Under the pieces are notes generated by a model that was given only the letters and a program-made list of their open reading frames with translations, was not told the DNA's origin and made no database searches. From contig NC_045148.1 of NCBI RefSeq assembly GCF_008831285.2, positions 1,116,001 through 1,180,000 on the forward strand: a DNA stretch of 64,000 nucleotides, in the 5' to 3' direction. Position numbers and translations under genes: made by a program. Of this stretch, positions 25,301 to 37,690 are shown one piece after another. The stretch is from Nymphaea colorata (lineage: Eukaryota > Streptophyta > Magnoliopsida > Nymphaeales > Nymphaeaceae). The stretch's first letter is position 1. Each line of letters starts with the position of its first letter.

Positions 25301-28300
25301 ATCATAAGAACAAAACAGCCGATATAAAATTAAAAGGAATTAGGATACAATTTTTGCTAAAAAACAGTAAAGACCGCTTGCCGTGTTCGAGAACTTATGA
25401 AGTTTTGCATAGGACCCACCACTTCCGGAAAAGGTTTTGCCAAAACCTGTTGGTAGTTACCAAACAAATACCAAGGGAACAATGTCATTTTTTTTAATCT
25501 CCCCAGTGTATATATTTTCCCACTTCAAATCTAGTCACTAGTGCTTTTATTTCCTTCATGGGTTTTCCTAAATTGCTTGCTCAGTTGGTAAGATAATTTT
25601 CATATACCTTCTGTTTCGCAGATATTGCTTCTTTGCATGCATTACTGTACATATCCATTGTTTGCTTCAGTTCAAGCTTCAATCTCCTCATTTCAGCTTC
25701 CACTTCCTCCTACAAGACAAAAAAAGGAAGATATTCCATGCAATGTTAAATAGTTGATGAGAAATGAGTTTCTCCTGCAGAATGGACTCTTTTTCTGCTA
25801 TTCACCCACCGCTGTCTGCGACGACCAAGAACTGCCGCTGGCGCGAGATAGTGAAGAGTAGTCCATGTCAATCGAGTTCTGTTCAGGAAATTTTCTTAGC
25901 AGACGAAAAGGGGACTCAAAACTTATGCGTTGTTCAAAGGAGGTGGACTCTTCATCAGCACTACGAGTGTAAGAGAGCCTTGAAGGAGTTGCTGAAGCAA
26001 AACTATCATTCGGCGAAGGAAACATTCTGTCTGCGCCATCTTGGCTGCTGGGAGTAAAAGATGAGTCGACATCCGTCAGAGACCTCTCGCTAACATGACG
26101 CAAACCTAGGCCTGCACCTCCTCTTGGTAATGGCGATCTGTTTGTGCCAAGACAGGATAAGAACCTCCTTTAGATGATGACTTAATTCAACAATGACCAA
26201 CTTCCTAAACTCATCAAGAGATTGAACCAGTTCAGCTACTTATAATTCAAACAACTAGATTTGTTAACTGTACAGCCTGCAGGGAAGGGCATTGATGGCT
26301 CTAAGCTAGCTAGCAGATCGGCATTAAGCTTCATCAAATACTCTGCATATCCTGAAAGTTTAACTTTTTGGGTTTTCATTCACTTGGAAAACCACCAAAA
26401 TTTTTGAATGCGAGACTTCTGCTAATTTAAAGCATCCACCTTCACAGCAAAATTTTTCAAGCTGACTTGAACCATTCATATTTACAGTAAAATATTCTTG
26501 GGATCTGACTTTCATAAAAGGATCAAGTGTTGAATCCCGTAAAGAACAAAAGACAGTTTTATTTACTTACTTCATTGTTGCATCCACTTCGTCGTTATCA
26601 ACTGTAACTTCAAACAAACAAGGAAGCCAAGTAAGCACGAAAAACATGGTCCACTAAGTTCTGATCAAACTCATAAACCATCAACCAACAAGGTAAGAAC
26701 ATGATGACAACTGACCTTTTGAGATTGGCGCGGGAGGTGGATTCTTTACTGGCTCAAGCTTTTGGATCGTCAGAAGATTGGTGGTCTGCCGGACAACGGC
26801 CGGCACCGACCTGGTCGCCTGCCGGACGGAGGAGACCTTGCCCTTCGAAATGATGTATACAGTGCAAAAATCCGGTGCACCTTTGTAAACAGTAGTTGGA
26901 ACATCTGTGCTCTTAAATCTTCTGTCACGAAGGAGCTGATTAGGTAACGGGATAAACATAACAAATTCAAAATGGAGTATCTATAAAGGCAGCTATTTCC
27001 ATCCACAATACGTTCTTACATGCCGAACTATTACTTCGATCAGAAGCAAAGGACGAGCTACGCAGACGACCCTACTACTCAAATTCATTTTGGTTTCGAA
27101 CATCGAGAGTTTATTTTCTATAGATAAAAAATCACCTCCCTGGCTGCTTGATGCCGCCGTAAAAAAATTCAAACTTATGAATAGCACTCGTGGTATGTTA
27201 ACGTCACATAGATTGTGTGCATATAAAATGTTTATTCTCTGTGTCTACTCATGCATAAAAGATTCACTAATAGAGCAATGAAAATACCTAAAGAATCCAG
27301 TTTTTGGCGAGGCGCTGAGTACAAGAACTGCAATTGCATAATTGGTAATATACTCGATGATCGCCTTTGCTACATCGCTGTCTTCTATAACGACTTCATG
27401 GCAAGAAATCTGCATCCAAAGCGCTATATGTGAACACTTGAAAAGCACAAAAGATGAAAACAAGTTATACAACTGTGTTGCATGCACAAGAGTTAATTCC
27501 TTGACTTTCGAGTTTTGGTTTTCACTACGATTAGCTATTATCGTGTGTGTGTGGGCCTATATATATATATATGTATATATAAGAGAGAGAGAGAAAGAGA
27601 GCAGAAACAAATGCAAAAGAGAGAATCTTACATCTTTACGCATGCAAAGGCATCGGAATGGAAGTAGCACTTCCTTTACTTCGTTCTCGACCTGCTGCTT
27701 GTACGCCTTGGCTTCCTCTTCGCTAGCATCTGAAAGTTTTCCACAGTGACGGATCAACATTGGGTGTACTGCATATAGCAAAAGGAAGATGGATGCACGC
27801 ATTTGCTCGGTTAAGTGCTGGGTGCCGTGACTATGCACGCTCACCCGTTCTTCTTCGACATGAATGAACGTCCTTAGATGTCCAATATCAGATCTCTGTC
27901 CTCAAAGCTGTGTTCAAAAGATGTTCGGCATCGCATATTTCTTCCCGGAGAATGTTGTCAGTTCAGGCTAAGGTATCGTAGGTGGCTTGTTTTCACCAAC
28001 TAGATAGACGTTGCAGAAGGTTGGAATATGGAGAAGCTTAGGTACGTAGCGAGTTGGATAAGACTTAAACATGGTACAGCTAATTAAATGACAATTCTCC
28101 TTGGGCCTTAGTATATCCGACCAGTTTGCGTTCTTAGGAGAGCCAAGATCATCGTGTTCTTAATCACCCAATCTTCGTTCTAAGAATATAATGTGATTGT
28201 GTCCGATGTTTGCATGTTAGATTTAGAAACAATACTTGTAAGCGCATCATGTTTCTTGTAACAGAACTATGGTGTTCTTACAATACGTGCCTTGAAAACA

Positions 28301-28611
28301 TGATTATGACTAACACATTATCTTCCTTATCAGACACCCTTTAAGAATACCATGTCCCGGCTGTACTTCTACGGTATTCGTTTAATGTCAACAATAGCCT
28401 TATATTTTAAAGAGCGACAGAGACTTACTCTAATTACAAAAATTATGCCTTTCTTTGGTTAAATGATACAGATGGCTGAAACATTCGAATTGCTAGCCTT
28501 GCTAATCATATGAAACTACCATAAGAAAAATTTTGATATTTTCAGAAATAACAAAGATGGTCGTTGTTGGCACTTTAAAAGGTGTATGAATCTCAACATT
28601 TCCATCTGTGA

Positions 28612-28672
<61 letters not shown>

Positions 28673-28893
28673 AGACTGCACTTACTTTGTGGGACGGATT
28701 GGAGCTTCTCCTTGACGTGTATGAGGATGAGAGTCTGTCCCTTGCCCAGGAGGTTATCCACCGCCCACTTCAAGGCTACCTGACTACCCTTGTCCTTGTC
28801 CACGGCCAGCGCCACCGCTGCTCCACCCTCCCCCTTCTTCTCCACCTGCTTCGACGTCCACATCACCACCACCACCTCCTCTTTCCCTCCCAC
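22347..28893 (-). CDS. USP-domain receptor-like cytoplasmic kinase (RLCK-IX type, no U-box)
   Basis: Predicted cytoplasmic Ser/Thr kinase with an N-terminal universal stress protein domain. Ten exons on the minus strand: 28686-28893, 27632-27729, 27288-27409, 26716-26921, 26571-26601 (31 nt), 25810-26137, 25608-25709, 23507-23935, 22583-23341 and 22347-22451. Phases agree and give 795 aa. The USP part covers roughly residues 1-200 (VALAVDKDKGSQVALKWA, then PDFCTVYIISKGK). A Ser-rich linker and an Ala/Glu/Lys-rich coiled-coil (about 332-440) follow. The kinase has GEGGYG (472-477), the Lys of AIK (492), HRDLKPANILL (from 585) and SDVGLA in place of DFG (Asp 605), a variant usual in this family. 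Relatives often end in a U-box; here the last exon encodes a short Ser-rich tail instead. The substrate is unknown. Confidence 0.92.
28614..28671. repeat. (TA)n microsatellite, about 58 bp, in kinase intron 1
   Basis: An uninterrupted alternating AT run 15 bp downstream (minus sense) of the donor of the first kinase exon. It can form a long cruciform. Its closeness to the splice donor makes length changes potentially relevant to splicing, which is inference. Confidence 0.9.
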
Positions 28894-30320
28894 TCTTAGA
28901 GATCAGGTAATTGGAGTTTTCGGCCCAGCCAGGAGAGAGGCAACGAGGCGACCTCTCTCTGTCTCTCCCCTTGTCTCTGTTGCTGCTAGATTCGGTCTCT
29001 CGGCCTGATCTTCCCCTTCTCCTCTTGTTTCTTTTTCTTCCTTTCTTCTCCACAACTGAAGTTTTGGGACGCCGACTATGTGGGCATGGGGTAGAGAGGA
29101 GTGGCTGGTCGCGGAAAGCGGGATTCATGGGGAAGACCTTTTACTTTGACCTTCCCTTTCTGTCTCCTCCTCCCTTGGCAAAGATGAACCGTGGCCTCCC
29201 TAAAATCATGGAGCATCCTACGCGCTTTAGCCAACAGTTACTGTGCCTCCCCACATGTTCATCCTTCCCTGCTCCTGGTTCCTATGCGTTGGGGGCATAA
29301 GCGGGCGAAGCTGGTTAAATGTTTGGGCTAGAACCATGTTCGGGTGTTCAAAGTTATATGAATGCTTATAAAAAAGGAGACACTGAATGGACGAATGAAA
29401 AAGCTAAATGTTGTTTTTTCATTTTGACATGGTCAGACCTGAGTTGTGGGTTGCTAGAGCTTTCAAGGACCTTAATGAAATGGGTTGTACTTTCTTATCA
29501 TATATTATGTTCAAAAGCTTATAAAATATTTGAATGACAAACAAATCCGAACATCATTATAGTATATTAAGAAAATGACTTTCGCAATATATGGATATTG
29601 GTTATCTGTTTAAAACTGAATGATTCAATATTTAGTTCAAACCAAATTCAGATCCGACCATATGTTGTTTCTTAAATCCACATCCAATATTCAAATTTCT
29701 TAATCAGATGCTATTTTTTTTTTCCCATATGCGACCGTTTTTAAACAAGTCGTTTAAATGTCACAAGCCTATGCATTGCTAGAATACTGAACACACCATT
29801 GTATGTTCGACCCCCGAACATGCACCAAGATTGAATTCTCGGGTCCTTAACGACGCACTCCCTTTGAATACAAAATTGGAAATGTGAGAAAGCACTTTCG
29901 TGCTCCATCTGGCCCAGTCCATTTTATCATTTCTTCTTTTCCTTGTGACCAAAAGAATTGACTGCTTCCGTCCAAGATATTTTGATAAGTCCTGCTGGTC
30001 ATAAATGGATGGACAATGGTTTCATATATGATTGGCATAGACAACAACTTCTTCCTAGTTGATCATTTCTTGGTCATGTCCTGTAGAGTTGGGAGTTTGC
30101 CTTCTCATGCCAATGATAATTAGGTGCATGCTGCATGCGGGTGATGAAATTTGTTCTAAGCTCGAACCTTTATCTCCTCTACCCCAATCTTAGGAAGGCT
30201 CTCTCACTACAGGGAAAGGAACACGCTTAACGGATAACAATCTCTCTTAGGTATCCTTGGCGCATTTCCAACTAGTATAGGTAACAAGCAGGGGGAGGTG
30301 GAGGAGTTCGGCGTCCAGCA
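28894..30320. other. Divergent intergenic (promoter) region
   Basis: This 1.4 kb separates the kinase start (28893, minus) from the pseudouridine synthase start (30321, plus), so it must hold both promoters. 28894-29060 is CT/GA-rich as in plant 5' leaders. 29600-29720 is a degenerate GATCC/AAATTC repeat like that near 9500. No convincing TATA box or gene was found. Confidence 0.55.
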
Positions 30321-33300
30321 ATGGTGGGCAGGGGTGGCATCCGGCAGGCTTTTCTGGCTTTGGTCAGGCGATACTCGAAGACAAGGGCGTCCCCTCCGCC
30401 GCCTGCCCGGGTGGTGTTGAGGGTAGTGAACAACGTCGCGAAGCTGGAGCCGGCCAGAACGACCCCTAGGGCCCGGCAGCTCTTCTCCCTCCCGCCCTTT
30501 CCCGGCGTCCCCTCCCGGCTGCCCGGTCGGAGGATTCCTCCTGTTGCGGAAGGGCAGGAGGGCGGCGCTTCTTCCAGCCCCCGGGTGACCGCTATCACTT
30601 GGCTTAGATACTACCTCAAAGACGTACCACCAAAAGTGATCCGCCGCCATTTCAACAAAGGCCAGGTTGGTTCCCGACTTCCCATCGTTTTTCAGTCTTT
30701 ATTCTTCAATGGGTTGATTGTTCTCGTTTTGTTCATTTACTTTGCGTTCCTTTCATCTTATCACTTGATTTCCTTACTTTGTGTTTTTTGATTTGTTTCT
30801 TGGCTTTGTCTCCATTTTCCGATTGGTTGGTTGCCTCAATTATCCCACTTTTCTGTTGTTTCCTTTTGTTGGACGTCTTAAGTCCGCGATATTGAGTTGT
30901 AGTTACTCGTTTTGATGCTTGTTTTGGAATAAGATTCCACTATTTTCTGTAATGGCCACCACTGCGTTTTTTGATGTTGAATGGCATCTATGTTCACGAG
31001 TAGAGAGATAAACAGGAAGTTTTGCAGCCCTGACTGGTGATGGACGTAGCAGTTTGATAGAATAGGCTACAGGGTTGACTCCCAGTTGGTGTGAACAATG
31101 GAAGATCTTGGTTCCTTCTGATCTTTGTCTACTTCATTTTGTTGTTTCACCTTAACTTCTTGTCGTGGGATACCGCAGGAACTTGCCCCAGCATCAGTTA
31201 CCGCAGTGGCATAAGAAAATTCCGTTACAAAGTCATAGTTTTGATTAGGTTCCGAAACATGAGAGGTTGTCCAATCTCATTAAGAAGAGATATGGTGAGC
31301 AGAAGACAACTAAGAGGAGAAAAATTATTATTCTGGAAGAATCTACAGAGCTGTTTAGAGGAGTTAGGAAGATGACATGTTGTGTATGTGGTTTTTTGGT
31401 AACAAGTAAGGTGGTTTAGTTTTATGCTTCTAATGGTAGTTCAATTTAGTGGAGCATTACTCTTGAATGAGAAATGAAGGTTTACGGATAGTGGTGGAGC
31501 CAAAAATTTTTTGCTAAGGGAGAGACTAAGTATTTATGCTTTAAATTTTAAGGGGCACTTATATACAAATAAATAAAAATTACGGAGGTATCAATGTAGA
31601 AACAAGGCATTTTTTCTGGCTAGCTACACTTGTCTCCGCTGCTGCTTACAGACATCTGCATAGAAGCCTTGACAGCTTTGGTTGTAGATAAGATACATAA
31701 TTTTGCACTTTTATAGTCTTCAATCCTCTAAAATCAATTCACACTCAAGTGTCAAGTGTCAATGTTTGTGGACCTAAATAGCTTTTTCATCTTAAAAAAT
31801 TTATCTTACTAACTTACTTCAAATGAATGTTTTAAAATTGTTGAGTCTTCTTGGAAACTCTCCTTCGAAATTGATTTTGGGTGAGAGGAAGACACCCGAA
31901 GAAGAATAGCACCACGGGAATCAAACTGATGAATATATTTGTCAACTAGAGTGTCGCTGGCCACCTTTTCCAGTAGAGGAGAATAGCACCACGGGAATCA
32001 AACTGATGAACATGCTGTTAACGTGTCCGCCAGCCCAACTGGCTATGATATGCCCCTTGGGGCCTTCCAAATTGATCTTCTGCAACAGGGCCAGGAATAA
32101 GAGCTTAGGCACACGTCTGTACCTATCACAACAGTTTTCTGGAGTGAGGAATCACGTCCATGCTAGTAGCAGTCAAGTGCAATTTTCTATAAAATGAATG
32201 CATATGTGCTGCAAGACTGAGTGACAAAAATTTTTACTTGTTCTGTTTTACAGGTAAAAGTGGAGTCCTTCGATCTTATTGATTCACTTGGTCTAAGGAA
32301 TTGTCAAATGCCAGTTTTGAAAAGGGTATGGATGTCCATTTAGTTTATATGTCATTCATGTTATATGCCACTTCTGACCTTGCGTTTTTCTGTTTTTGCA
32401 ATTTTTTCCAGTTGATTTATTTTTTTAACTTTACAGTGCCTATACAGATAAGATGTAATGAAGTTATGGAGACTGGCATGAAAGTCTGTGTACCTGTGTC
32501 AGTGTGTGAGGGTAAGGTGAAGAAGAGATATGATACCATTCCACATGGAACATTGTATCCTAATGCAGATGAGATAGAGTATATACGACGGCTTGTTATG
32601 TACAAGGCATGTCTTAAGTTCTTTCCATGGATATGCTTTTATGAGATCTTTCCTGAAGAAAATCCTTATGATATTCATGTTTGTGACATCTAGGATTCTG
32701 CAATAATTGTGATAAATAAGCCTCCAAGAATGCCAGTCAAGGTTTGCAAATTCATTCTTCATTATGTGTCTATTGGTCTATTAGATGTGCTGTTGGTGTG
32801 GTTGCATTCAATGGTGTTTAACATATGGACAATGACAGGGAAATTTACCTGTTCACAACAGCATGGATGCATTAGCTGCAGCTGCATTATCCTATGGCAA
32901 TCGTGAGGGTCCCAAGCTGGTAACTCACTGTACATTATTTATTTGGTACATCAGATGAAAGTACTCTCAAAGCGTCAAAATCAGCTGCCCTTTTTCATTC
33001 AGCTCCAATGTCTTTTCAACTGTTAGTTATATGTAATATGACTTTGGTTTGCTTCTCTCACTGTTTTTTCATTTAGTTACCAAACCAGATTACACTGCCA
33101 GTCTGTCAGTGATTAAAGCTATGAATATATTGGCTTTTCATAAACTGATCTCTAAGCAGTGCCATTTCTTTTCTCCCCTTACGGATACTGAAACTTAATG
33201 CACAGAAGGGCATGTTTCGTGCTAAATAAATATCTTCTCTACATCAATACTTGACACGATTTATGGATTCTTTAGTAAATTCAAAGTTTATATTAATGAG

Positions 33301-35279
33301 TTCTGTAGCTGACATGACTATTTCAGGTGCATCGTCTTGATAGTGAAAGTAGTGGCATTCATCTGTTGGGAAGATCAAGTGAAAGTATAGCTCGTCTACA
33401 TCTTTTGTTTAGTGACAGAAACAGAGCCAAAACCTCTTTGGAGGTAGGTGTAATATTACATTCTATCTGTGCAGATTTCTTTTTAGTAGTGCTTTTTGAA
33501 GGAAAAACATGTAGTACTTCAGAAGACTGGGATTGAGAAGTGTCTGGTTTCGTGTTGTTCAAACAATTTCTGCTGTATTTTTTTATGAGAACTGACTGAA
33601 TATTTGGTTACTTTGTATTTGTTCTGTGCAGAGTTGGAATTATGCTGTTGAAGCAACGGCCCAGAGGTTCTGGGCATTGGTGATTGGTACACCTAAGGAA
33701 AAGGAAGGTGTAATTTCAGCTCCTTTAGCAAAGGTACATGCTGTCACTTTAACGTATTTATGTGCCATTTTTCACAAAAGAGGCGCATTCAGTCATTTTA
33801 GTTGATTCTGAATTAGGGATGAAAGTTTGAAACTAAACGAATTATGAGACAGGGAGTTTTGTTGAATTTATAGAGTTGATTCTGGATTGTGAATAAACAA
33901 AAAAATGCCAAGACAGGGAGATCTTCATGTTTATATAATGTCCCTGCGTTAAATAAAGTGTCATGGGTGTCTTAAGATCCTACTAGAAGGGGATTACATT
34001 TAAGGTAGCCTTCAGCGGCATGAATCCATCTTTGGTGACACTCGTTCAAATTAAGGCTGTCTCGCTTGTAAGGCTTCTACAACGGCAGGCAGGTCTTTTT
34101 TTGTTATCAGATGCATCAAATGGATCTTGTCCAGCTGCATATGATTTATATGTGGTTAGATTCTCATCTGATTGATTAAATCAATCCCATGCCTCCATGC
34201 TTGTTCTGCTTAGGCAATGCAAGTGCTATGGTACCAAGTCAATCCCATATGTATGTTCTCTCTCTCTCTCTCTCTTTCTATCTGAATCTCACTCTCACAT
34301 TCACACACAAATACACATGTTTGTGTGCAATGTCTGGATTAAGTGGAATGAATAGTAAGTGAACTGGTCTTGATTGCTTGCCATCTTCTAATTGCAGGTT
34401 ATATTAAAAGATGGAAAAACAGAACGAGTGATTTTGGCACATTCTTCTGGAATAGATGCTTCTCAGGAAGCGATCACAGAATACCGTGTATTAGGCCCCA
34501 CAGTCAATGGATGTTCGTGGATTGAACTATTGCCAGTTACTGGAAGGAAGCATCAGGTATAACATCCTCAGCGACTCTCCAGTAGTTCATATGCATGAGA
34601 TGTAGAATTTTCTCAGACCATGGACTGAACATGCTTATAATTTATTTTATTTCAATAAACTCCATTTGTTTTGAATCATTTATTTTTCTGGGCTTGGAAA
34701 ATTGAATCATATCTGTAACATGGTTGTCTTTCTGGACAATACTTAGTCACTGCAAAATTGTTGAGTTGAAGAGAGTTTTCCACATATTGGACTAATGGTC
34801 GTTGGTCTGTAAAGTAGCCTTGGATGTGCTTTTCCAGATAAGTTATGTCGGTTATTGCAATGTATTCTCTGATTTAGTGGCTTAGAATTGTTCTTTCATG
34901 GCAGCTCCGTGTTCACTGTGCTGAAGCTTTGGGTACACCAATCGTGGGAGATTACAAGTATGGTTGGTATGTGCACAAAAAATGGAAGCAGATGGATAGG
35001 ATAGACATCGATCCAGAAACAGGAGAACCATATCGAATGAGGCGGCCCGAGGGCTTAGATGTTCAGAAGGGTAGTGTTTTATCCAAGGTGCCTTTGCTTC
35101 ATTTGTATTGTAGGGAGATGGTTATCCCCAATATTGCAAAATTTATGGAAATTTTCCAGTCTGGAGAAACCACAGCCAGTCAAACGCTGGAGAAGAGGCC
35201 AGATGTGCTCCGATTTGTTGCACAAATGCCATCACATATGAAGATAAGTTGGAATATCATGTCATCTTTCTTGGTTTAG
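30321..35279 (+). CDS. RluA-type RNA pseudouridine synthase, mitochondrial (RNA pseudouridine synthase 3/4-like)
   Basis: Isomerises uridine to pseudouridine in structured RNA, by homology in mitochondria. Nine exons: 30321-30665, 32254-32325, 32448-32606, 32694-32741, 32839-32919, 33327-33443, 33632-33733, 34398-34556 and 34905-35279. They are phase-consistent and total 485 aa. The catalytic motif is HRLDSESSG (exon 6), with Asp 240 as nucleophile. Conserved blocks include INKPPRMPVKG, HNSMDALAAAALSYGN, GRKHQLRVHCAEALGTPIVGDYKYG and a C-terminal LHLYCREM. Exon 1 is GC-rich and codes for an Arg/Pro/Ala-rich leader (MVGRGGIRQAFLALVRRYSK) like a mitochondrial presequence. Intron 3 (32607-32693) begins GC rather than GT. 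It is transcribed divergently from the kinase and converges on the dihydrofolate synthetase gene. The RNA target is not visible from sequence. Confidence 0.94.
31904..32050 (-). repeat. SINE-like tRNA-derived element with partial duplication
   Basis: On the minus strand an A-box-like TAGCCAGTTGGG (32034-32045) precedes a B-box-like GTTTGATTCCCG (31992-32003) at tRNA-like spacing. A 30-bp stretch around the B box (31981-32010) is repeated exactly at 31904-31933, so the 3' part was duplicated. It lies in intron 1 of the pseudouridine synthase gene. Best of the SINE-like copies in this window. Confidence 0.5.
32607..32693 (+). other. GC-AG intron of the pseudouridine synthase gene
   Basis: The exon ends ATGTACAAG and the intron begins GCATGT; it ends ATCTAG. 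Joining gives the conserved YKDSAIIVINKPP block in frame. No GT nearby preserves this block and the frame. GC-AG introns are a known minority class of U2 introns. Confidence 0.8.
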
Positions 35280-37690
35280 TTGCCCGCTTTTCTACTCGAA
35301 TTGCAGGGGTTGTGATTACGCTAACTTGGTGCTAAACCGACAATTACCCCTCCTTCTGTCCTTCATCTATTCCAGGTGAGCAATATGTTAACAACCCACA
35401 GCTCAAAAATGAGGCTTGAAAGCTCCCTATTTCCTCTGCTTTCAGTGTTCTGGTACACTCTTCAACTTCAACTTAGGTACCGTGCCCCACCACTTAAGCC
35501 ACAGAAATATGACATCTAAGGGAATCAAACTAGAGGCCTACTTTTTCGCAGCCCCTAACCTAACCAGTTATACTATGCATCTTGAGGCAGCCCTCTTCAT
35601 CCATTGAAAACAGTGCGTTATATAGGATCTTATCCTGGCAAGGTTGTGCGACAGCAGTTCTGTATACCTACCAGCTGGCTGTGGCTTAAGACCTCCAAGT
35701 CGATGGGGGTCAAAAAAGTTGGTACTTAATGGTTATAAGTTCATTGAAAATTATAAGTTCATTGCAAAAATTCCATTTGCTCAATTGAGTTTCTCTTGCC
35801 CCTCTTTTTTTATCCTTCATCTTTCTCTTTTTTTTATGAATTCAAAGAGGTTTCGACGTAATTCATATTTATTTGATTTGATGAATGAGACCCGAAACCT
35901 TTATTATTTCAACATAACGAAAGAGTGGAAGATTACTTTTCCTTTTTTAAGGGTTTGTTTGGCAATAAGAACAATAATATACTATTCTATTTATCTGCCA
36001 CAATAATTGAGTCTGATTCTTTAAACTACATAATACAGTACCTGATTTCTATGAATATGCCTCAAAGTTTAGGGCAGATACATAAAACAATATGTTACAT
36101 GACCTCCAACAGTTGGTATGGTTTGATATGAGTCTATATATAATCAGGGGTAGCTGGAGGTCAAGAGGTTGGTGGTTAGAGTACGGTATGAACTGCTACA
36201 GGGAGAGGAGGAAAAAATGGGAACGTCACAGAAAAGGCAAACATTCCTGGTGGGTCATGTCTACCTGGAAACATGAACAAAGGAATGATCGCTTTTTGCT
36301 GTGTTTTGGGTTTCAGTGGGATGCTCGTACCAGATTGGGATCGTTAGCACACTATGAACATAAAAGTCGAAAGGTTCTCAACTACGTTGCCTTGCACAAG
36401 CATAGGCTGAAACATGAACTAAGCATACGGCCCCCAAGCGCACTGCTTTGGGTTGGGTGCCTGTGGAGATTGAGAAGATTGACGACGGTCTAAAGCTTAA
36501 TACATCAGAGATCAATAGTCTTCAATATAATATTGAATTAAAATATATTCTAAGGCATGTTTGCTCCCTTCGGGTTCCTACTGATTCTAAGGTGGATTTA
36601 GGTTGACCGCAAATTGTTAAGATGAGAATGGAGTACTTGTATCGTTTCATTAGAAGAAAAATGGTTTTCGCCTAAGGATGTTTGGAATAGTTAAGAGGGT
36701 GGTTTTTGTCAGTAACTATTAGATATAGATGAATATGTCAATAGCATATGAAGTAGGGGTAAGTGGACAAATTTTATGTTTTTCCCTTTTGAATTGCCAT
36801 GCTGAGCTTAAATCATATCAGGTCAGGGAAGCATGCCCGTATTAAACTTCAAAGTTTTCAAACAGATCTCTTGGACAGTAAAAATCCAATTTTACAACCA
36901 CTGTGCATTCTGCTCTACCGCAATTGGCTTATAAAAAATGATGAACGAGAGATACTAGCACTCTTAGAAGCATTTTATAGCAAGTTTCCTAGGGGAATTC
37001 GCTTAGTTAAGTGCGAGTACGTTTTCTGAACATCAGAGACTTGTGTCCGTTGACCACCAAAAATCGGGTGCCTTTTGGGACGTCCCTTTCAAAAACCTGT
37101 ACGGGGGAAGCGAAACACGGAATTATCATTATGATTCATATTCAAATCGAGACCACTTACATTGCAATTCAAATTGTCATCTACTTGGCAAACGCTCAGC
37201 AAAACCTTCAGTGAGAAAACCTAAACAAAGTTTATGCAATCATCTGATTGGTTACTAATCAGAACCAAATTTTACATCGATATGAGGTAGACGATATTCT
37301 ATACACGATGAATAGAAGTGCATCTGTTGAATCCTAAAAACATGTTAGTAAAACGGCATTGCCAGTACTTTCTCCACGGCTTCCCATCTATCCGTCGAGT
37401 CCCGGGAGGAAGAACATCAAATGAAGTAGGCGCACAGTTTCCACCATGATCCCATGTTTACCGTATTTACTGTGCTACCTTCACTGGAAAATCTCAAATA
37501 AGCATGAATGATTGGAAAATAACAAACCAATAGATTTAAACCATTACCAAACTCGGGTACTTTCCACCAGAATAGAACATAGACGGTATGGTAGCAGTGT
37601 ACAAGTCAAGATTATGTAGGCAGCACTCCAGGTGCACAACTAAAATCTAGCCATCTAGTTCATCTATTGACATCAACAAGGCCTTCAGAT
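35280..37690. other. Convergent intergenic region
   Basis: It lies between the stop codons of the pseudouridine synthase and dihydrofolate synthetase genes, so both 3' UTRs are here. It contains a SINE-like fragment (35515-35575) and AT-rich unique sequence. The 121-134 codon frames at 35644 and 36092 have no recognisable motif. No supported gene. Confidence 0.5.
35515..35575 (-). repeat. SINE-like tRNA-derived fragment
   Basis: On the minus strand a GTTTGATTCCC word (35520-35530, B-box-like) follows an AACTGGTTAGG segment (near 35560-35572, A-box-like). Wording and spacing resemble the copy at 31992-32045. Confidence 0.35.

Noticed and set aside
24700-25480. Possible MITE in a kinase intron (TTTGGAAACC left, TTACCAAACAAA right)
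   Set aside because: The ends are only loosely complementary and I could not find a convincing target duplication.
28586-28783. Frame coding a long Tyr-Ile repeat
   Set aside because: Translation of a TA microsatellite.
30207-30650. 147-codon antisense frame over the pseudouridine synthase first exon
   Set aside because: It mirrors GC-rich exon 1 in another frame, has no family motif and is Pro/Arg-rich composition noise.
36130-36190. Possible tRNA gene (GGTTGGTGGTTAGAGTACGG-like words)
   Set aside because: It has an A-box-like word but no matching T-arm or acceptor stem; at most a SINE scrap.
36092-36493. 133-codon plus-strand frame in the convergent intergenic region
   Set aside because: No recognisable domain, unusual composition and no splice partners; nothing supports coding.
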